DNA from: Ophioceras dolichostomum
Lineage: Eukaryota > Ascomycota > Sordariomycetes > Magnaporthales > Ophioceraceae
Length of the DNA stretch: 64,000 bases
Direction: 5' to 3'
Assembly: GCA_003049485.1 (NCBI GenBank)
Contig: PYST01000168.1
Span: forward strand, 22,171 to 86,170
Shown: one piece after another, positions 23,452 through 34,179 of the stretch
Numbering within the stretch: position 1 is the first letter of the stretch
Layout of the letters: every line of letters starts with the position of its first letter
Notes under the pieces: generated by a model
What the model was told of the DNA's origin: nothing
Databases searched by the model: none
What the model saw: the letters and a program-made list of their open reading frames with translations, nothing else
Position numbers and translations under genes: made by a program

Positions 23452-24185
23452 GATGAAAGTGAGATGGGCGAGTGAGTGGGCAGAGTGGCTCGCTCGCCCC
23501 GAGAATGGGCGGACTTCTTTTTAGTAGCTGGATGTGGTGGAGGCTCTATGGAGAGATATGGCAGGTGATGAGAGAGACGGTTTGCTTTTGTTCTCTGATC
23601 CAGGCGAGGATAGCCCTGGCCGTGGCTTTTGCTTTCTGTGAGAAAAAACCCAGAGGGCTGGCCCGGGGGCGTCTTACGATTTCTATGCTCGGTATTACTT
23701 ATGATTTTGCTTGTTTACTCCGTACTCAGATACCTTAGGAGAGGTTACGATTTTCATGTTTCCCGCTTGCTATCGTGGTTCTAGTATGGTAGCATATTTA
23801 ACGTCTATCTGTTCTTACTACTAAGGAACACTAGGTACTACCTAGGTATCCTAGGGACACCGGACTTACTGACCTACTGGTACATTCGCGTTGCGTTTCT
23901 GCAATTCGCCAGGGTTTCAAAAGGCTTTTCTAGAGCAAGTAATAACAAAACAGTTTACTAGGCATGTATTCCCTCAAACGGTCCTCGGAGATCCAGAGCT
24001 CAGGTTGCGGTGCGAAAGAAAAAAAAAAGGAAAAAAAAAGGCCTAGGGAATGCCAAATAAGCCGCCACGGCAGGGTGGAAGCATTCCGCCATTAGTGCTC
24101 AAGACCTATCACTGATCCGTTCCAAGCGCGCACACGTATCCTAGGAGCACGCCGCCCCACGTCAGAGAGTTGCTCTCATCGCTCA
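23452..24185. other. Intergenic region, convergent gene ends
   Basis: 3' flank of the sulfate permease and of the HET pseudogene. Contains an A-rich stretch at about 24010-24041 and a cluster of TAGGTA/TACCTA words at 23833-23853. No gene seen. Confidence 0.6.
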
Positions 24186-24971
24186 TCAGAAGATCTGAAC
24201 GCGGTAAGTGCTCCCGTCGATGCCAAGCTCTCTGTAAGGCTTACTCTTCCCGAAGTAGTCGTAACGAGGAGGGCAAGCTCGCAGATAGAAGTCGTCTGCG
24301 TTGTCGTGCCGCGATTCGGGGTCCTCCGTGAGGGCCGCTTCAGTGGCAGGGGGAGACAGGGGAACAAGGCCGGCGTCGCTGAAGTCCGGAATGTATTGTA
24401 ACTCAAGGCGTATACCCTTCCTCAAGTCCCCGAGCTCGGCAGCTGCGAAGAAGACGACACCGCGCTCGAGGCTGCTACAGTGCTTTTCCATGAAAACGAT
24501 GCGCTCGCTTGTGCTCTCCGGGATGACGCCGTAGCTGACCAGGTCATTGGCACCCTCGCTTTTCGCCTCTTTTTGTGCAGGACTAGTCCTGTAACGCCAA
24601 TAATAGGATGGTTGCGTCCTGGAAATTGAAGGATGGAGTGGTTCCAGAAAAGCTTTTAGAGCATCGCGGTCGTCCGGCCTGAATCTCAGTTCGACGACCA
24701 CGAGGTTGCCGGAAGGTTCTTGTACAATCCTGGGAGAGAATGCACACGTGCAGCGAGATAGGCCTCGGCAAACCCTGGCTTCACACACACCTGCGTCGTC
24801 GTTGAGCAGACCTTGGGCGAGGCTCAGGAGGCCTCTCAGCGAACCACCGGTCAAGAGGATCCTGTTAGTCAGCTGGTGGTCACAGTGGGCCCCGAATTGC
24901 GCCACGATGGCCCTTTGCATCTTCTCCGCGTATGTTTCGCGCATACCAGCAATAAAGTTGTCGGAGTTATA

Positions 24972-25015
24972 ACGTAGGGGGCATAGAAATGGGTCAGCCC
25001 TAGTAATTGGTCACT
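24972..25015 (+). repeat. Terminal inverted repeat, left end of pogo element
   Basis: Begins ACGTAGGGGGCATAG and contains the block GGGTCAGCCCTAGTAAT, which recurs inverted at 26808-26850. The two ends differ at a few bases and one extra G. Confidence 0.92.
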
Positions 25016-25096
25016 GATCAACAACAGTAGGGGGCAAACATCAATGAATAATCGCCAGCTCAATTAATTAGCTAAAAATTCGGGAATTGCTGCATT

Positions 25097-26694
25097 TTAC
25101 TCATCATCAGCGTCCAAAGCCTCTCGTGCACGCCGCGTAAGGATACGGGCTCTTGCTGATCGTCTCCGCGCTAGCTCCTCCTCGTAATCAGCCTCTTCCA
25201 CTAGCTCCTCGTCACCAGGGCTTTCCCCCGTTGTTCCGGCTCCCTATTCATTTTGGCCGCATTTTCAGCAAGGTCCATAAAGCGCTCGTTGGGGTCCTGC
25301 TATATTTTTTTCTTTTTTTTTGGGCCGGAGGCGTTCGATTTCTGCTTCTAGCTGGACGATCTTCTGCGTGAGAATAGCCTCGCGGCTGTGGCAAGAATCC
25401 AGTGCTTTTGCCACTTTTCTGATTTTCAGGCGGGTACTAGGGGTGTTCTCTGCGGCTCGAAAGAGGTCTAGAACATCGCTTCCACGCTGTGGCGTTGCCA
25501 TTTCCTGCTGGGGAGGAGGCTCGGGGGTAGCTGGCCGGGGGTGTTGGATATGGGGGCTGGACAGGGCTTTGGTACGATTGCGTGGGAAAAGCCCTGTCCC
25601 CCTCCAGCCAGAACGGGTATTTTGCTCGCTCAGGCTTTCAAGGCGTGCTTTCATATAACAGTTGAGAAATTTGAGCTTCCCAACTGTTGCCGAGTCCTCC
25701 AGAACGGCTAAGTTGTTAAGGTGCTTCCTGTGAGCACTTTTCAAGGGGGAAAACACGTCCACGTCAAGGGGCTGGGTAACGTGAGAGGTGTGAGGGGGGA
25801 GGAAAAGGATAAAAACGTTGTTTAGGAAGCAGGTAACCATAAATTTGTCGGTGCAATGCGAGCCGTGACCGTCTACTACCAGGAGGCGTGCTTCCACTTC
25901 TTTCTCGGGCAAAGTCTGCGGGATAAACACCTTTTCCAGCTATTCCTGAGCAATCTCGTTATTCGTCTAGCGTTTTCTGAGTAGGTAATAACCTAGTCGG
26001 GGTGCTTAGCGAGAATCTCGCCGGAAAACCACTGTTCTTGGATGCTTTTGGCCATGAAAATCACCAGGGAGCTTAGGTTTTTCCCCGTATCGCTCATGCA
26101 CTCGACCAGAGAGGTCCAGCTCCTCCCTTGGTTGCTTTTCACGTTGGCAGAAGAGGGCCTGACCTCGGAGGACCTAACCACAAAGCCATCCAGTCCCATC
26201 CCTTCCATAAACCCCACCTCGTCTGCGTTATACCGGTACTGCGGGAGGACCCAGTCCCAAGTATCGTAGCGGTTGAAAAGTGCACTAATGTCCTTAGGAG
26301 ATGCCGCGTTGACTCTCTGGTAGTCAAAACGCCTCCCGATTTTGGTTTTTAAGGCGGGATTCCTAGCAATAAAGTGCCTCGTCCACTTCTGACCCAAGGG
26401 CTGATAATCTCCGTTGAGCTGGCAGATAGCTATGGCCATTCCATGTACCTGGGAGTGGGTTGGAGCATAGCCAAGGGACTCTTGACGCAAAGTCCAGCCT
26501 ACCAGATCTTCCTCTTGCACCGCTGATAATCTCTGTTGATTTTCATGGGCAGCGCTGGGAGGTGGGATGTCCTTGATGCGGCGACGCAGGGTCTCTCTCG
26601 GAACGCCATGTCTTTGCGCAGCTTTCCGAATGCTGTGACCGCTCAGCACATCATCCACGGCCTCCAGAACGCTATTCTCAGTATAAGGATTCAT
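25097..26694 (-). pseudogene. Pogo-type transposase, inactivated by five Trp-to-stop changes and one frameshift
   Basis: DDE-superfamily transposase that would cut and reinsert the element. The start at 26694 opens a helix-turn-helix (SIRKAAQRHGVPRETLRRRI) and then a CENP-B-like second DNA-binding region up to about residue 110. Catalytic acidic residues are visible in YNADEVGF, VVDGHGSH and QPLDVDVF. Stops replace expected tryptophans at 25993-25995 (TAG after HPD), 25967-25969 (TAG), 25940-25942 (TAG), 25265-25267 (TGA) and 25244-25246 (TAG). One base is missing between the first and second stop. The frame then continues through an acidic and Arg-rich tail to a TAA at 25097-25099. A repaired reading would be about 532 codons, normal for the family. 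Four of the five changes are CCA to CTA on the plus strand, the repeat-induced point mutation pattern. Confidence 0.9.
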
Positions 26695-26807
26695 AAAATA
26701 TATTCATCTGACATCAATTGGCTGTAAAAACCACGAGTGGCACGAGAAAGGGGCTGCGTTGGGTCATCTGGATGGGCCCAGAAATTGGAGTGGGAGATGA
26801 AAATTTT

Positions 26808-26850
26808 AGTGACTCATTACTAGGGCTGACCCACAACTATGCCCCTACGT
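26808..26850 (-). repeat. Terminal inverted repeat, right end of pogo element
   Basis: Read on the minus strand it begins ACGTAGGGGCATAG and shares the GGGTCAGCCCTAGTAAT block with the left end. It is followed outside by the TA target copy at 26851-26852. Confidence 0.92.
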
Positions 26851-28884
26851 TACTTCTTCGCACACACATGTAAGAACGCGCCGCTGCGGCTGGCTACCAG
26901 CCGAAATGCGAGGCGGCGGCGGGGGTGCTCTATCCTTCTCAGAATAAGGAAGAGGAGGTTGGCGTCCTGCCGACCATTCTTGCTTTCCGGAGTTGTCCGC
27001 TCAGCTCCGAACCCGTTAGTGCCGTCGAGCACAAAAAGATGGTCGTTTGAGCAACGGAGTTCCGCCTCTAGGGCCTTGAGCGAGTGTGGTCCATGGTCCT
27101 CCCCGGCTTGGAGGACAACACTGAGTGTGTGCGCTTGGGCTCCCTCACTTTGCTCGCAAAGAGTGTTGTCAAGGTGAGAGGGGCCAGCGATGATGAACAC
27201 TCCCATGTCCAACGTATTTGAGCAGGCGACCAGGAACGGTGGGCGGCGAATTTCGAGGAGATGGACGAGGTTGATCGACAGCGCACCCGTCGAGACATCG
27301 ACTTCGGCCCCACGGTGCCAAGACCACCGTTGGATCGCGTCTGCGCTGGTGTCCCAGGGGCCTGGCCAGAAGGGATGAATGAAAATCGGCCTCAGGTTCT
27401 CTACACAGTAATTGCAATACCATTTCAGACCCCACCCGTCACCCTCTGGTGCCTGTCCTGGAGCGTAAGCCCAGTTCACAACCCCAAAGTTCTTGGGGAT
27501 GGCCCAAGATGGATACGCACTCCTGTTCCGGATTCCGGGGGCGAATAGAACATTGGGGTCCGTGTGGTGGAGCATGCAGTGGCCGAGGAACCCGACGAAA
27601 ACGTTTGCCGCGCTCAGCGAATAGTCCGGCACCAGCACGCTTCCGTGCGGCTCCAGGCCGAGGATGCCAAAGACCTTGTCCCGCGTGTCCGTGGCGGCAC
27701 ACCCCCAAACAAGCCGCAGCAGCTCGACTGGCGCGGCTACGGCCGAGTTTTCTCTCGTTAGGTGCTGTACCCAGGGTGCTGGGCTTCCCTTCCACTTCCA
27801 CCCCCGGGCTGCGAGGTTTCGCTCGGTGTGGTGGTCTACCACGAACTCAGTATCTCCAATGCGAATCAGGATCTGCCGGGAGAGCCAAAGCTCCTGGACC
27901 ATCCATATGCGGCTGAAGTACTTCCGGTTGAGAATCTGCCACAAGCTAAGAGAGTTACTCTGACACGACGCCGCAGACAGGGCGTCGGTGTTGGGCTCAA
28001 GATTCTCCATGTGTTCTAGCTTCCTCCTTCCGGGGTTGGACTGGTTCTCCTTGAGAGGCACGACGACGTCAGATCCCAAAAACAGTACTCCGCGTAGCGC
28101 AATGCCGTAGATAGACCCCATCTTAGCGGCCTGATGAGCTCTTTCCACAACATCGTTCTGGTTGATACACACAGCATCAACCCAGAAGATGCGGACACCC
28201 CGCGTGGCCGGTCGCAACAGCCGCAGCATGTCGGCGCAGTTCTGCGTCTGGAAGAGGACGTCCCAGTGGTCCCCAATGAATATGGGCTGGCAGGGCGAGC
28301 TGTCGCCGGTCTCCCCGCCTCACGTGTACGTCACCATCTCATACTCGGGATAGTCGTCGTCACAGTGTGTCTCTAACTCGGCATAGAGGAGAGCGGAGGA
28401 GGAAGATTGACCTTTCGGAGGCGGTGATAGAATAAGGAGTCGGAATTCGTCGGGCTTGAGCCGGTGGGTGTAGGCTGCGGAGAAGGAAGGGGAAGAAGAT
28501 ATGAGAGAGGAGAAGAGATCTGTATTGGTCTCGTGTCCTGATGACTCGTCCAGATCTTGGACGACATCAGGACTAGGATCAGGGCTGGAACGGGAACCAT
28601 CGTTGGAGTTCGCAGCTTCAACAACGACTTCAACCGCAGCCCTCCTCGCCAGACGTTTGCTTGCGCTTGTTTCTGTTGGAATACGGAACAGTCGGCGGCC
28701 AGTAGAGGTTCAGAGACCCGGGTTCTTCGTTTGGCGGGATCGATGTGCCGGCAGCTGGGATTGATAGTGCATCTTTCAGCAGCCTCTCCAGGTCCGGCGA
28801 GCTATCGCAGCGTCTGCAATGCGGCAGGCCAGCGACAGGCACAACCTCCGGCTCCAAGCACGATGCCTTGTGCCAGCGACTCAT

Positions 28885-29597
28885 GATCTCGTTGAGATTT
28901 CTCCAAGGAGCGAAGCTAAATGACTGAAGGGGCCGAGATTGATGAGTCCAAGCAAAAACCGCGAGTGATGATGGTTAAGGCAAAATGAGGGGTTGGAAGG
29001 GTTGATGTGCACGACCACTAGACATCATCACATCAGCTGCCGCCAACCAGAGAGCGGTGGTTGTAGGCAACAGCAGGCACCAGCATGCATTGTTGCACCA
29101 AACCATGCATGCCCGGCGGTCTTGGCGCAGTGGGGAAGCACATGACATTCAAGTCGTGAGAAGCACATCGCCAAACTTAGCAAGAGAATTCACGCGAAGA
29201 CAAAATGGACACATTCATCCGGCATCAAACCCGTAATCCGTCTGAACCGACTTTGATCCTACGGCAGTCCCTCAGAGCCGCTGCGCCTCAACTGCAGCGG
29301 GGGAAGGAGACTCAGGGGAGCGACACGAGAATTCCAAGGCACTACAAAGGACTTGTACGGTATTTGATGCCGGCCGGCCCGAATGCCAGAAACAAACTCC
29401 TTATAAGTTGGGCTACCGCCGAAGCTCATAAGCATCACCATTCGGCATTTCCTCTCTCTACCTCTCTCTCTCTGTCTTCAGGCGCACAGAAAACAAAACC
29501 AGGGCAGATTGAGCAAAAGTCCAAATCAAATACCCACCGCCAAATCCCTTCCGAGACTTGCACCAGCCGGCTACGTATCTGAACCCGAACTGAAATA
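28885..29597. other. Divergent promoter region between HET pseudogene and F-box gene
   Basis: About 0.7 kb with no gene. Both flanking genes point outward. CT-rich runs (29450-29475) lie close to the F-box gene start. Confidence 0.6.
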
Positions 29598-32500
29598 ATG
29601 GGCGGACGCGACGTGTTTTGCGCCATCTGCGGCGTCAAAGCCGGTCACGTGCTGGTGGGTGACGACGACGGCGTCGACGACGATGAGGACAACTCCGGCC
29701 TCGCCCTCAGCAGGGCCGAGGTAGAGTGGACGAATGATGTCCGTGTGATCTGCGAGAACGAGGGGTGGATGGGGGAGGACAAGTAAGTTTTGAGTTTTGG
29801 TTGGAATACCATGGAGAACAAAGAAAGATAGGCAGGCTGGCCATTCACATTCACCTTTTTTTTCTTTTCGCTGAACATCATCGCTCACCAATCCTCATAT
29901 CATCAGAGTGTACATAACCGGCCGAGCGATCTACGACGACCTGCAGTGTTTCTACGTCGAGCCCGGCTCCGACCCGTCTTTCCCCCCAGGCACCACCTAC
30001 CTGTCGACGTACGAGAGCGGCGGGTCCGAGAACCGCAAGGCGTACCCCTTCCACGCCGCGTGTCTGGAGCTGCTGACCAAGTGCCTCGGCGTCGAGAGCC
30101 TGGAGCGGGAGGTCGGCAAGGGAGCAGAGGGAGGAGGAGACGTGTGGCACAGCAGCAGCAGCGCGAGTGGGAAAAAGCCACCAGCACCTCCTCCGCTGGA
30201 CCGCATGGTTCTGTACGAGACACTCAAGTCCCTCGGCGGCGGCGTCTGCCTCGGTGACATCCGGTATCCCCCCGCCGTCCAGGATAAGATGGAGCAGTAC
30301 TTCTGGGCCGAGGCCGGCGACGAGGCCCTCGTCTCAAAGCCGACCGACGTCCCGCGCCTGAAGGCCTACTACGACGCGCTGCCGCTGCTGGCGGACCGTG
30401 ACCATGATGTTGTCACGCCCCGGAACCACGAACCCCCTTCGGACGTGTCGCCGCCTTCCGCCACGTCGTCGTCAGCAGAAGACCCCTTCGCCCACCTAGC
30501 AGTAGAGCTCATCCTAGACGTGCTGAACCGCCTTCCCATGTCCTCAGTCAACGCCCTGGGCTCTGCCTCCCGCGCCGTCGCGTCCGTGCTGCTGACGAAC
30601 CACTTCTGGCGCCGGCGAATCATCGCCGACATGCCGTGGCTGTATGACATCCCCTTTCTTCACAACCATCAACAGTTAGATACTGCGACTGGGGCTACGG
30701 CTATGAGCGGCGCGGTCGACTGGGAGAGGGTGTACCGCGATTTGCTGAAGGCCAGCAGCCAAAAGGCGAGCCCCAAGACCGAGGATGAGGAGGAGGAGAT
30801 GGACGTGGAGATGGGCAAGGAAAGGGGGAAGGAGAAGGAGAAGGCGAAGGCGAAAGCCAAGGATAGGGACAGCAATAGCAGGATCCTGGGGCTGGTCAGT
30901 CGGCGACGCACGTGGGCCGTCTGCGAGCGGCTGAAAGCCCTGTACATGCGGAACAAAGCTCGAAAGGACAGCTGGGAGAGGGAAGGCGCGATGCCGCCGC
31001 AGGCGCTGAGGTGGGCGGCGATGGGGCCTATGCCGGCGGTGACGTTCCCGCCCGAGAGGGAGGTCGATGTGGTGAACTTGGCGCTTATAAGGGATGTGGA
31101 TGAGCATGCGGTGAGGGTCGAGCTGGAGGTTGGTTGGACGGCGATGGTGGCCGCCGCGGCTGATGAGGAGGATGATGACAGTGGAAACGGGGTGGGAGAA
31201 AGGCTGGCTTCCTTGCGCGTAATCCGCTCCCCTGTTCGCGTTGAGTCAGTCGGCCATGTTGATCTCGGGGGATCTAGATTCAGCATCATCGGGTCGCCGG
31301 AACTAGCGAAGCGGGTTGATCGGGTCGTGCTCCCCGACGACGACTGGATCGCCGGCGCCATCCTATTCACACGGGAGGTCGTAGCAGCAGCAGTAGTGGT
31401 CGGCGACGACGACAATAACGGGCCGGACTCGCGGTGGCGGCAGCAGCAGCGGCGCGACATCATCGGGCTTCGTATCGTGCTCGGACAACAGAAGGACCAC
31501 CTCGTCGACACAGGCTGCTGCGACCAGATCGGCGACGACGCCCGGCTGCTCCAGCCCACTGGCTACAAAGGCATCGTCGGCCTGTCCGCCTCGGTGTCGC
31601 GGCAGACGGGCCTCCCGCTGGGCCTAGGCCTGCTCACGCAGCCGATGGGTGACTTCGGCGGATCCGCGTACGAACGCGTGTCGAAGGCGATGGCGCGCTG
31701 GGCCGTTGACGAGGCGCCGCGCTTCACGTGGAAGGCGCCGCTGCCCCCGTTCACCAAGATCATCCAGGGTCCTGTAATAGGGAACGTCTGGACGTTCGGG
31801 CTGGACGAGGGCCGGGGAGAGGGCGAGGACGAGGACGAGAACGCGGTGCACGAGATGCCCGTGCCGGACCAGTCGACGTGGCGGACGCTGGTGTTCGGCG
31901 CGGACGAGGACGAGCTGGCGGATTTGGTGTGCATCGCTGCGGACGTCAGGCTGGGCGCTTTCGAGGTGCGGTATACGGCAGCCAGCGGCCGTCCGCGGCG
32001 GAGGATCGGACCTTGTGGCGACAGAGACGCGGTGATGAAGGTGCTGGATGTGGATGGGCCGGGTGGCGAGCGCATCTCGAAGGTGTTTCTAGCCGTCGCT
32101 GAGGTGCCACTTCGCTTGCGGTTCTGCACTAACCGCGGCAGGCAGCTCGTGGTGTGCGCCGGCTCGACGGAAAGGGAGGAAGTAAAGAAGGAGCCGGGGG
32201 AGATAGAGTTCCCCCTCCAGAACCCAGATGTGGTTGGGCCGGGTATGACGCGAGGCTTGCGCATGGTCGAACACCATCTCCGTGGCATATTCTGCTGGTG
32301 GGAGCCCGTGAGGCAAGGCGTCGGAGGGCTGGTTCACGGCATCGACGATGGAGATACGCCCCGTCTAGCCGGTGTGGGCGTGCTGGCCCAGCATGTCTCG
32401 CTCGTATGGGCTGGTACCAAAGCGCCCTACTACGACTTGCCGAAGGAGTTTCGGCCGAGGGATGCACATGGATGCTTCTGGGAGCCGAACAGCCCGTCCG

Positions 32501-33240
32501 AAGCCGCTTCCGCCTCGGGGACTCGGCCGCTACGCCGGTTCGGTTGTATCTGGGGCGGGACTGAGCGCGGGAACGCGGCGGCGTGGCTGGATTGTGGAAT
32601 ATCCATCAACGAGATAGAGGTCGCAGTGCTAGAGGGAGGTTCCTCCATCGGGTCGGCGCGGCTGTTGGGCCTGGCCGTCCGGTACTCGGCCGAGCAGCAG
32701 CACGCCTCGGTCGGCCCTACTCTGCCTCTGGTGGGCGACGGCGAGCTAGCAGATTTTCCGCCACGCTACACACGGGACTCGTGGTCCGTGGGCGGGAAGA
32801 AGCTGGTTGCTGTCCGAACATGGCTTGCACCTGACCGCCAACTTTCTGGCGTACAGTTCGTCGCTGAGGGTGGCATTACGAGTCCAAAGTGGGGGCTGTG
32901 CGAGGGCCCAGAGGCCGGGGTGGTCTACTTTGGTGAACGGAGCGATGGGGAGCCGCCAGCGGTTGGGTTGAAGTTCTTCTTCGGCACCCTCTGCCCGGGC
33001 CACGTATATTCGGGCGCCGTCATCAAGGGCGTCCAGGCGATGCGGGAGATACGCGAGCACGAGTTAGAAGCAGCTGACGCGGATGGTAACGTAGATGCCG
33101 ATGCGGATGATGTCTGGGAGGACGACAACCGAGACAAGAGCGACGGCAGGCCGGAGCCGTTCGACATGAGGGACTACGAAGGCGAACTGAAGTTCGGCGA
33201 CTTTTTCGAGACCCTAAAGGCACGGGGGCACCTCTGGTGA
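29598..33240 (+). CDS. Large F-box protein of unknown target
   Basis: F-box proteins recruit targets to SCF ubiquitin ligases. Exons 29598-29782 and 29907-33240 (124-bp intron) give 1172 aa. The first exon starts with CAICGVKAG, a short Cys pair typical of a fungal family of long F-box proteins. The following segment has a second conserved block, VYITGRAIYDDLQCF and KAYPFHAACLELL. The F-box itself lies at about residues 253-300: HLAVELILDVLNRLPMSSV followed by NHFWRRRI. An acidic/Lys-rich linker at about residues 350-375 is low complexity. The C-terminal 700 residues are predicted globular, contain no WD or LRR repeats that I can see, and include several Gly/Trp-rich strands (IWGGTERGNAAAWLD). 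I believe this matches a fungal-specific domain often seen with F-boxes, but the name cannot be confirmed here. Confidence 0.85.
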
Positions 33241-34179
33241 TTGTGGCAGTCGTAGCAGAGAGGGGTGGCGTCTCCCTTCACCTGCCGCCCCCCTGTTTCT
33301 CTCTCACGTGAGAGCATTGAGTACGACAATCCTGTCGCTCGCTTCTCCATCCTGTCTCAAAGATCTCGTCATGACCAAACCCGTGTACCATTCGAGCTCT
33401 ATCTAGAAATATTTTTGATGGTAGGTAGAGAATTTCCCCTCGCGGGCTTTTCGGGTTCCCAAAATGTGTCTACCTGTAACCTATACTGAGATCCGTCGGT
33501 GTACCGCCGGCCCCTGACCTGGGCGACCCCATGTAGACACATAGCCTCCCTGTTGACAGGAGAAAGGCTTCCAGAGAGGGACGATTACCGAATGTCTAGT
33601 GTCTCTAGACCGACCAGTAGAGAAGACAAAGGAAACGCTGGTTCCATGTTTGGAATACCAGCCTGAGAAAAACCAGACAAGGAAACCCAGCGCTGCCAGA
33701 AACGCCAAACCAAGGAGCAGTACTTCGCCCCCATCCACAAATGCTTCCGCTAGTGTCCAAAGTGAAGCATATACGCGATGTTATACAGATAGTGGTGGAT
33801 ACCTACACCTACATGAGAGGTAGGTTAATGATGATGATGAACAGGTGGGCAGAAGGAGCATCAGTCAGTCGCACCATGCACAATGACCGAACCGACTCGG
33901 TATCACCACCCGCCCTCGCCACAGCCAAGTAGTATGCATGATAGACGAAGAAAGACACTGAGGGGTTAAGGAGAACACTTGACACAAAAAACAACGCTTG
34001 CTTGTTTTACACAAGAGCACAACAGCAGCCGACATCCGGACAATACCCATCCATCTATCTCTACCTCTAGTATTCCTCCTTTTTTCCACCTTTCCCTTTT
34101 TCGGCACACTCGCCCGGAAGGGCAAAGAGAGCAAGTATGAAAAACAGCAGACTTCGACCATCACCCATCATCCTCTCAT
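33241..34179. other. Intergenic region, convergent gene ends
   Basis: 3' flanks of the F-box gene and the auxin-efflux-family gene. No gene recognised. Confidence 0.6.

Larger units (their letters stand above)
24972..26850 (-). mobile_element. Pogo-type DNA transposon (Tc1/mariner superfamily), inserted in the HET gene
   Basis: A 1879-bp cut-and-paste element with 43-44 bp terminal inverted repeats and a duplicated TA target (24970-24971 and 26851-26852). It carries a single transposase frame on the minus strand, the same orientation as the host gene. Both ends are intact, so it could perhaps be moved by a transposase supplied in trans, but its own transposase is broken. Other fungal pogo/Fot1 elements share this size, TA preference and DDD transposase. 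Confidence 0.93.
24186..28884 (-). pseudogene. HET-domain (heterokaryon incompatibility) gene, broken by a transposon and point lesions
   Basis: HET-domain proteins trigger programmed cell death when incompatible hyphae fuse. Read on the minus strand, the N-terminal piece (from 28884) has GLPHCRRCDSSPDLERLL and NLYWPPTVPY, as in many HET proteins. Its frame is offset from the next block, so a 1-2 nt indel or an unusual intron lies at about 28630-28705. The following block contains EYEMVTYT, then TGA at 28320-28322 where the family has the Trp of YTWGG, then FWVDAVCINQN, RIWMVQE and DTRDKVFGILGL. This frame runs to 26853 and ends in the transposon. Removing the element and one TA copy joins CAKK to YNSDNF in frame and adds about 260 codons ending at 24186. 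Apart from these lesions the frame is clean, so loss looks fairly recent. It is probably not functional. Confidence 0.85.

Noticed and set aside
25097..25267. Second frameshift near the transposase C-terminus
   Set aside because: The original frame continues through TGA and TAG and stays coding to a TAA at 25097, so two Trp-to-stop changes explain it without an indel.
28320..28400. Intron in the HET gene explaining the TGA
   Set aside because: A GTGAGG donor exists, but the nearest suitable acceptor gives a 24-bp intron, and a longer one would delete conserved HET residues.
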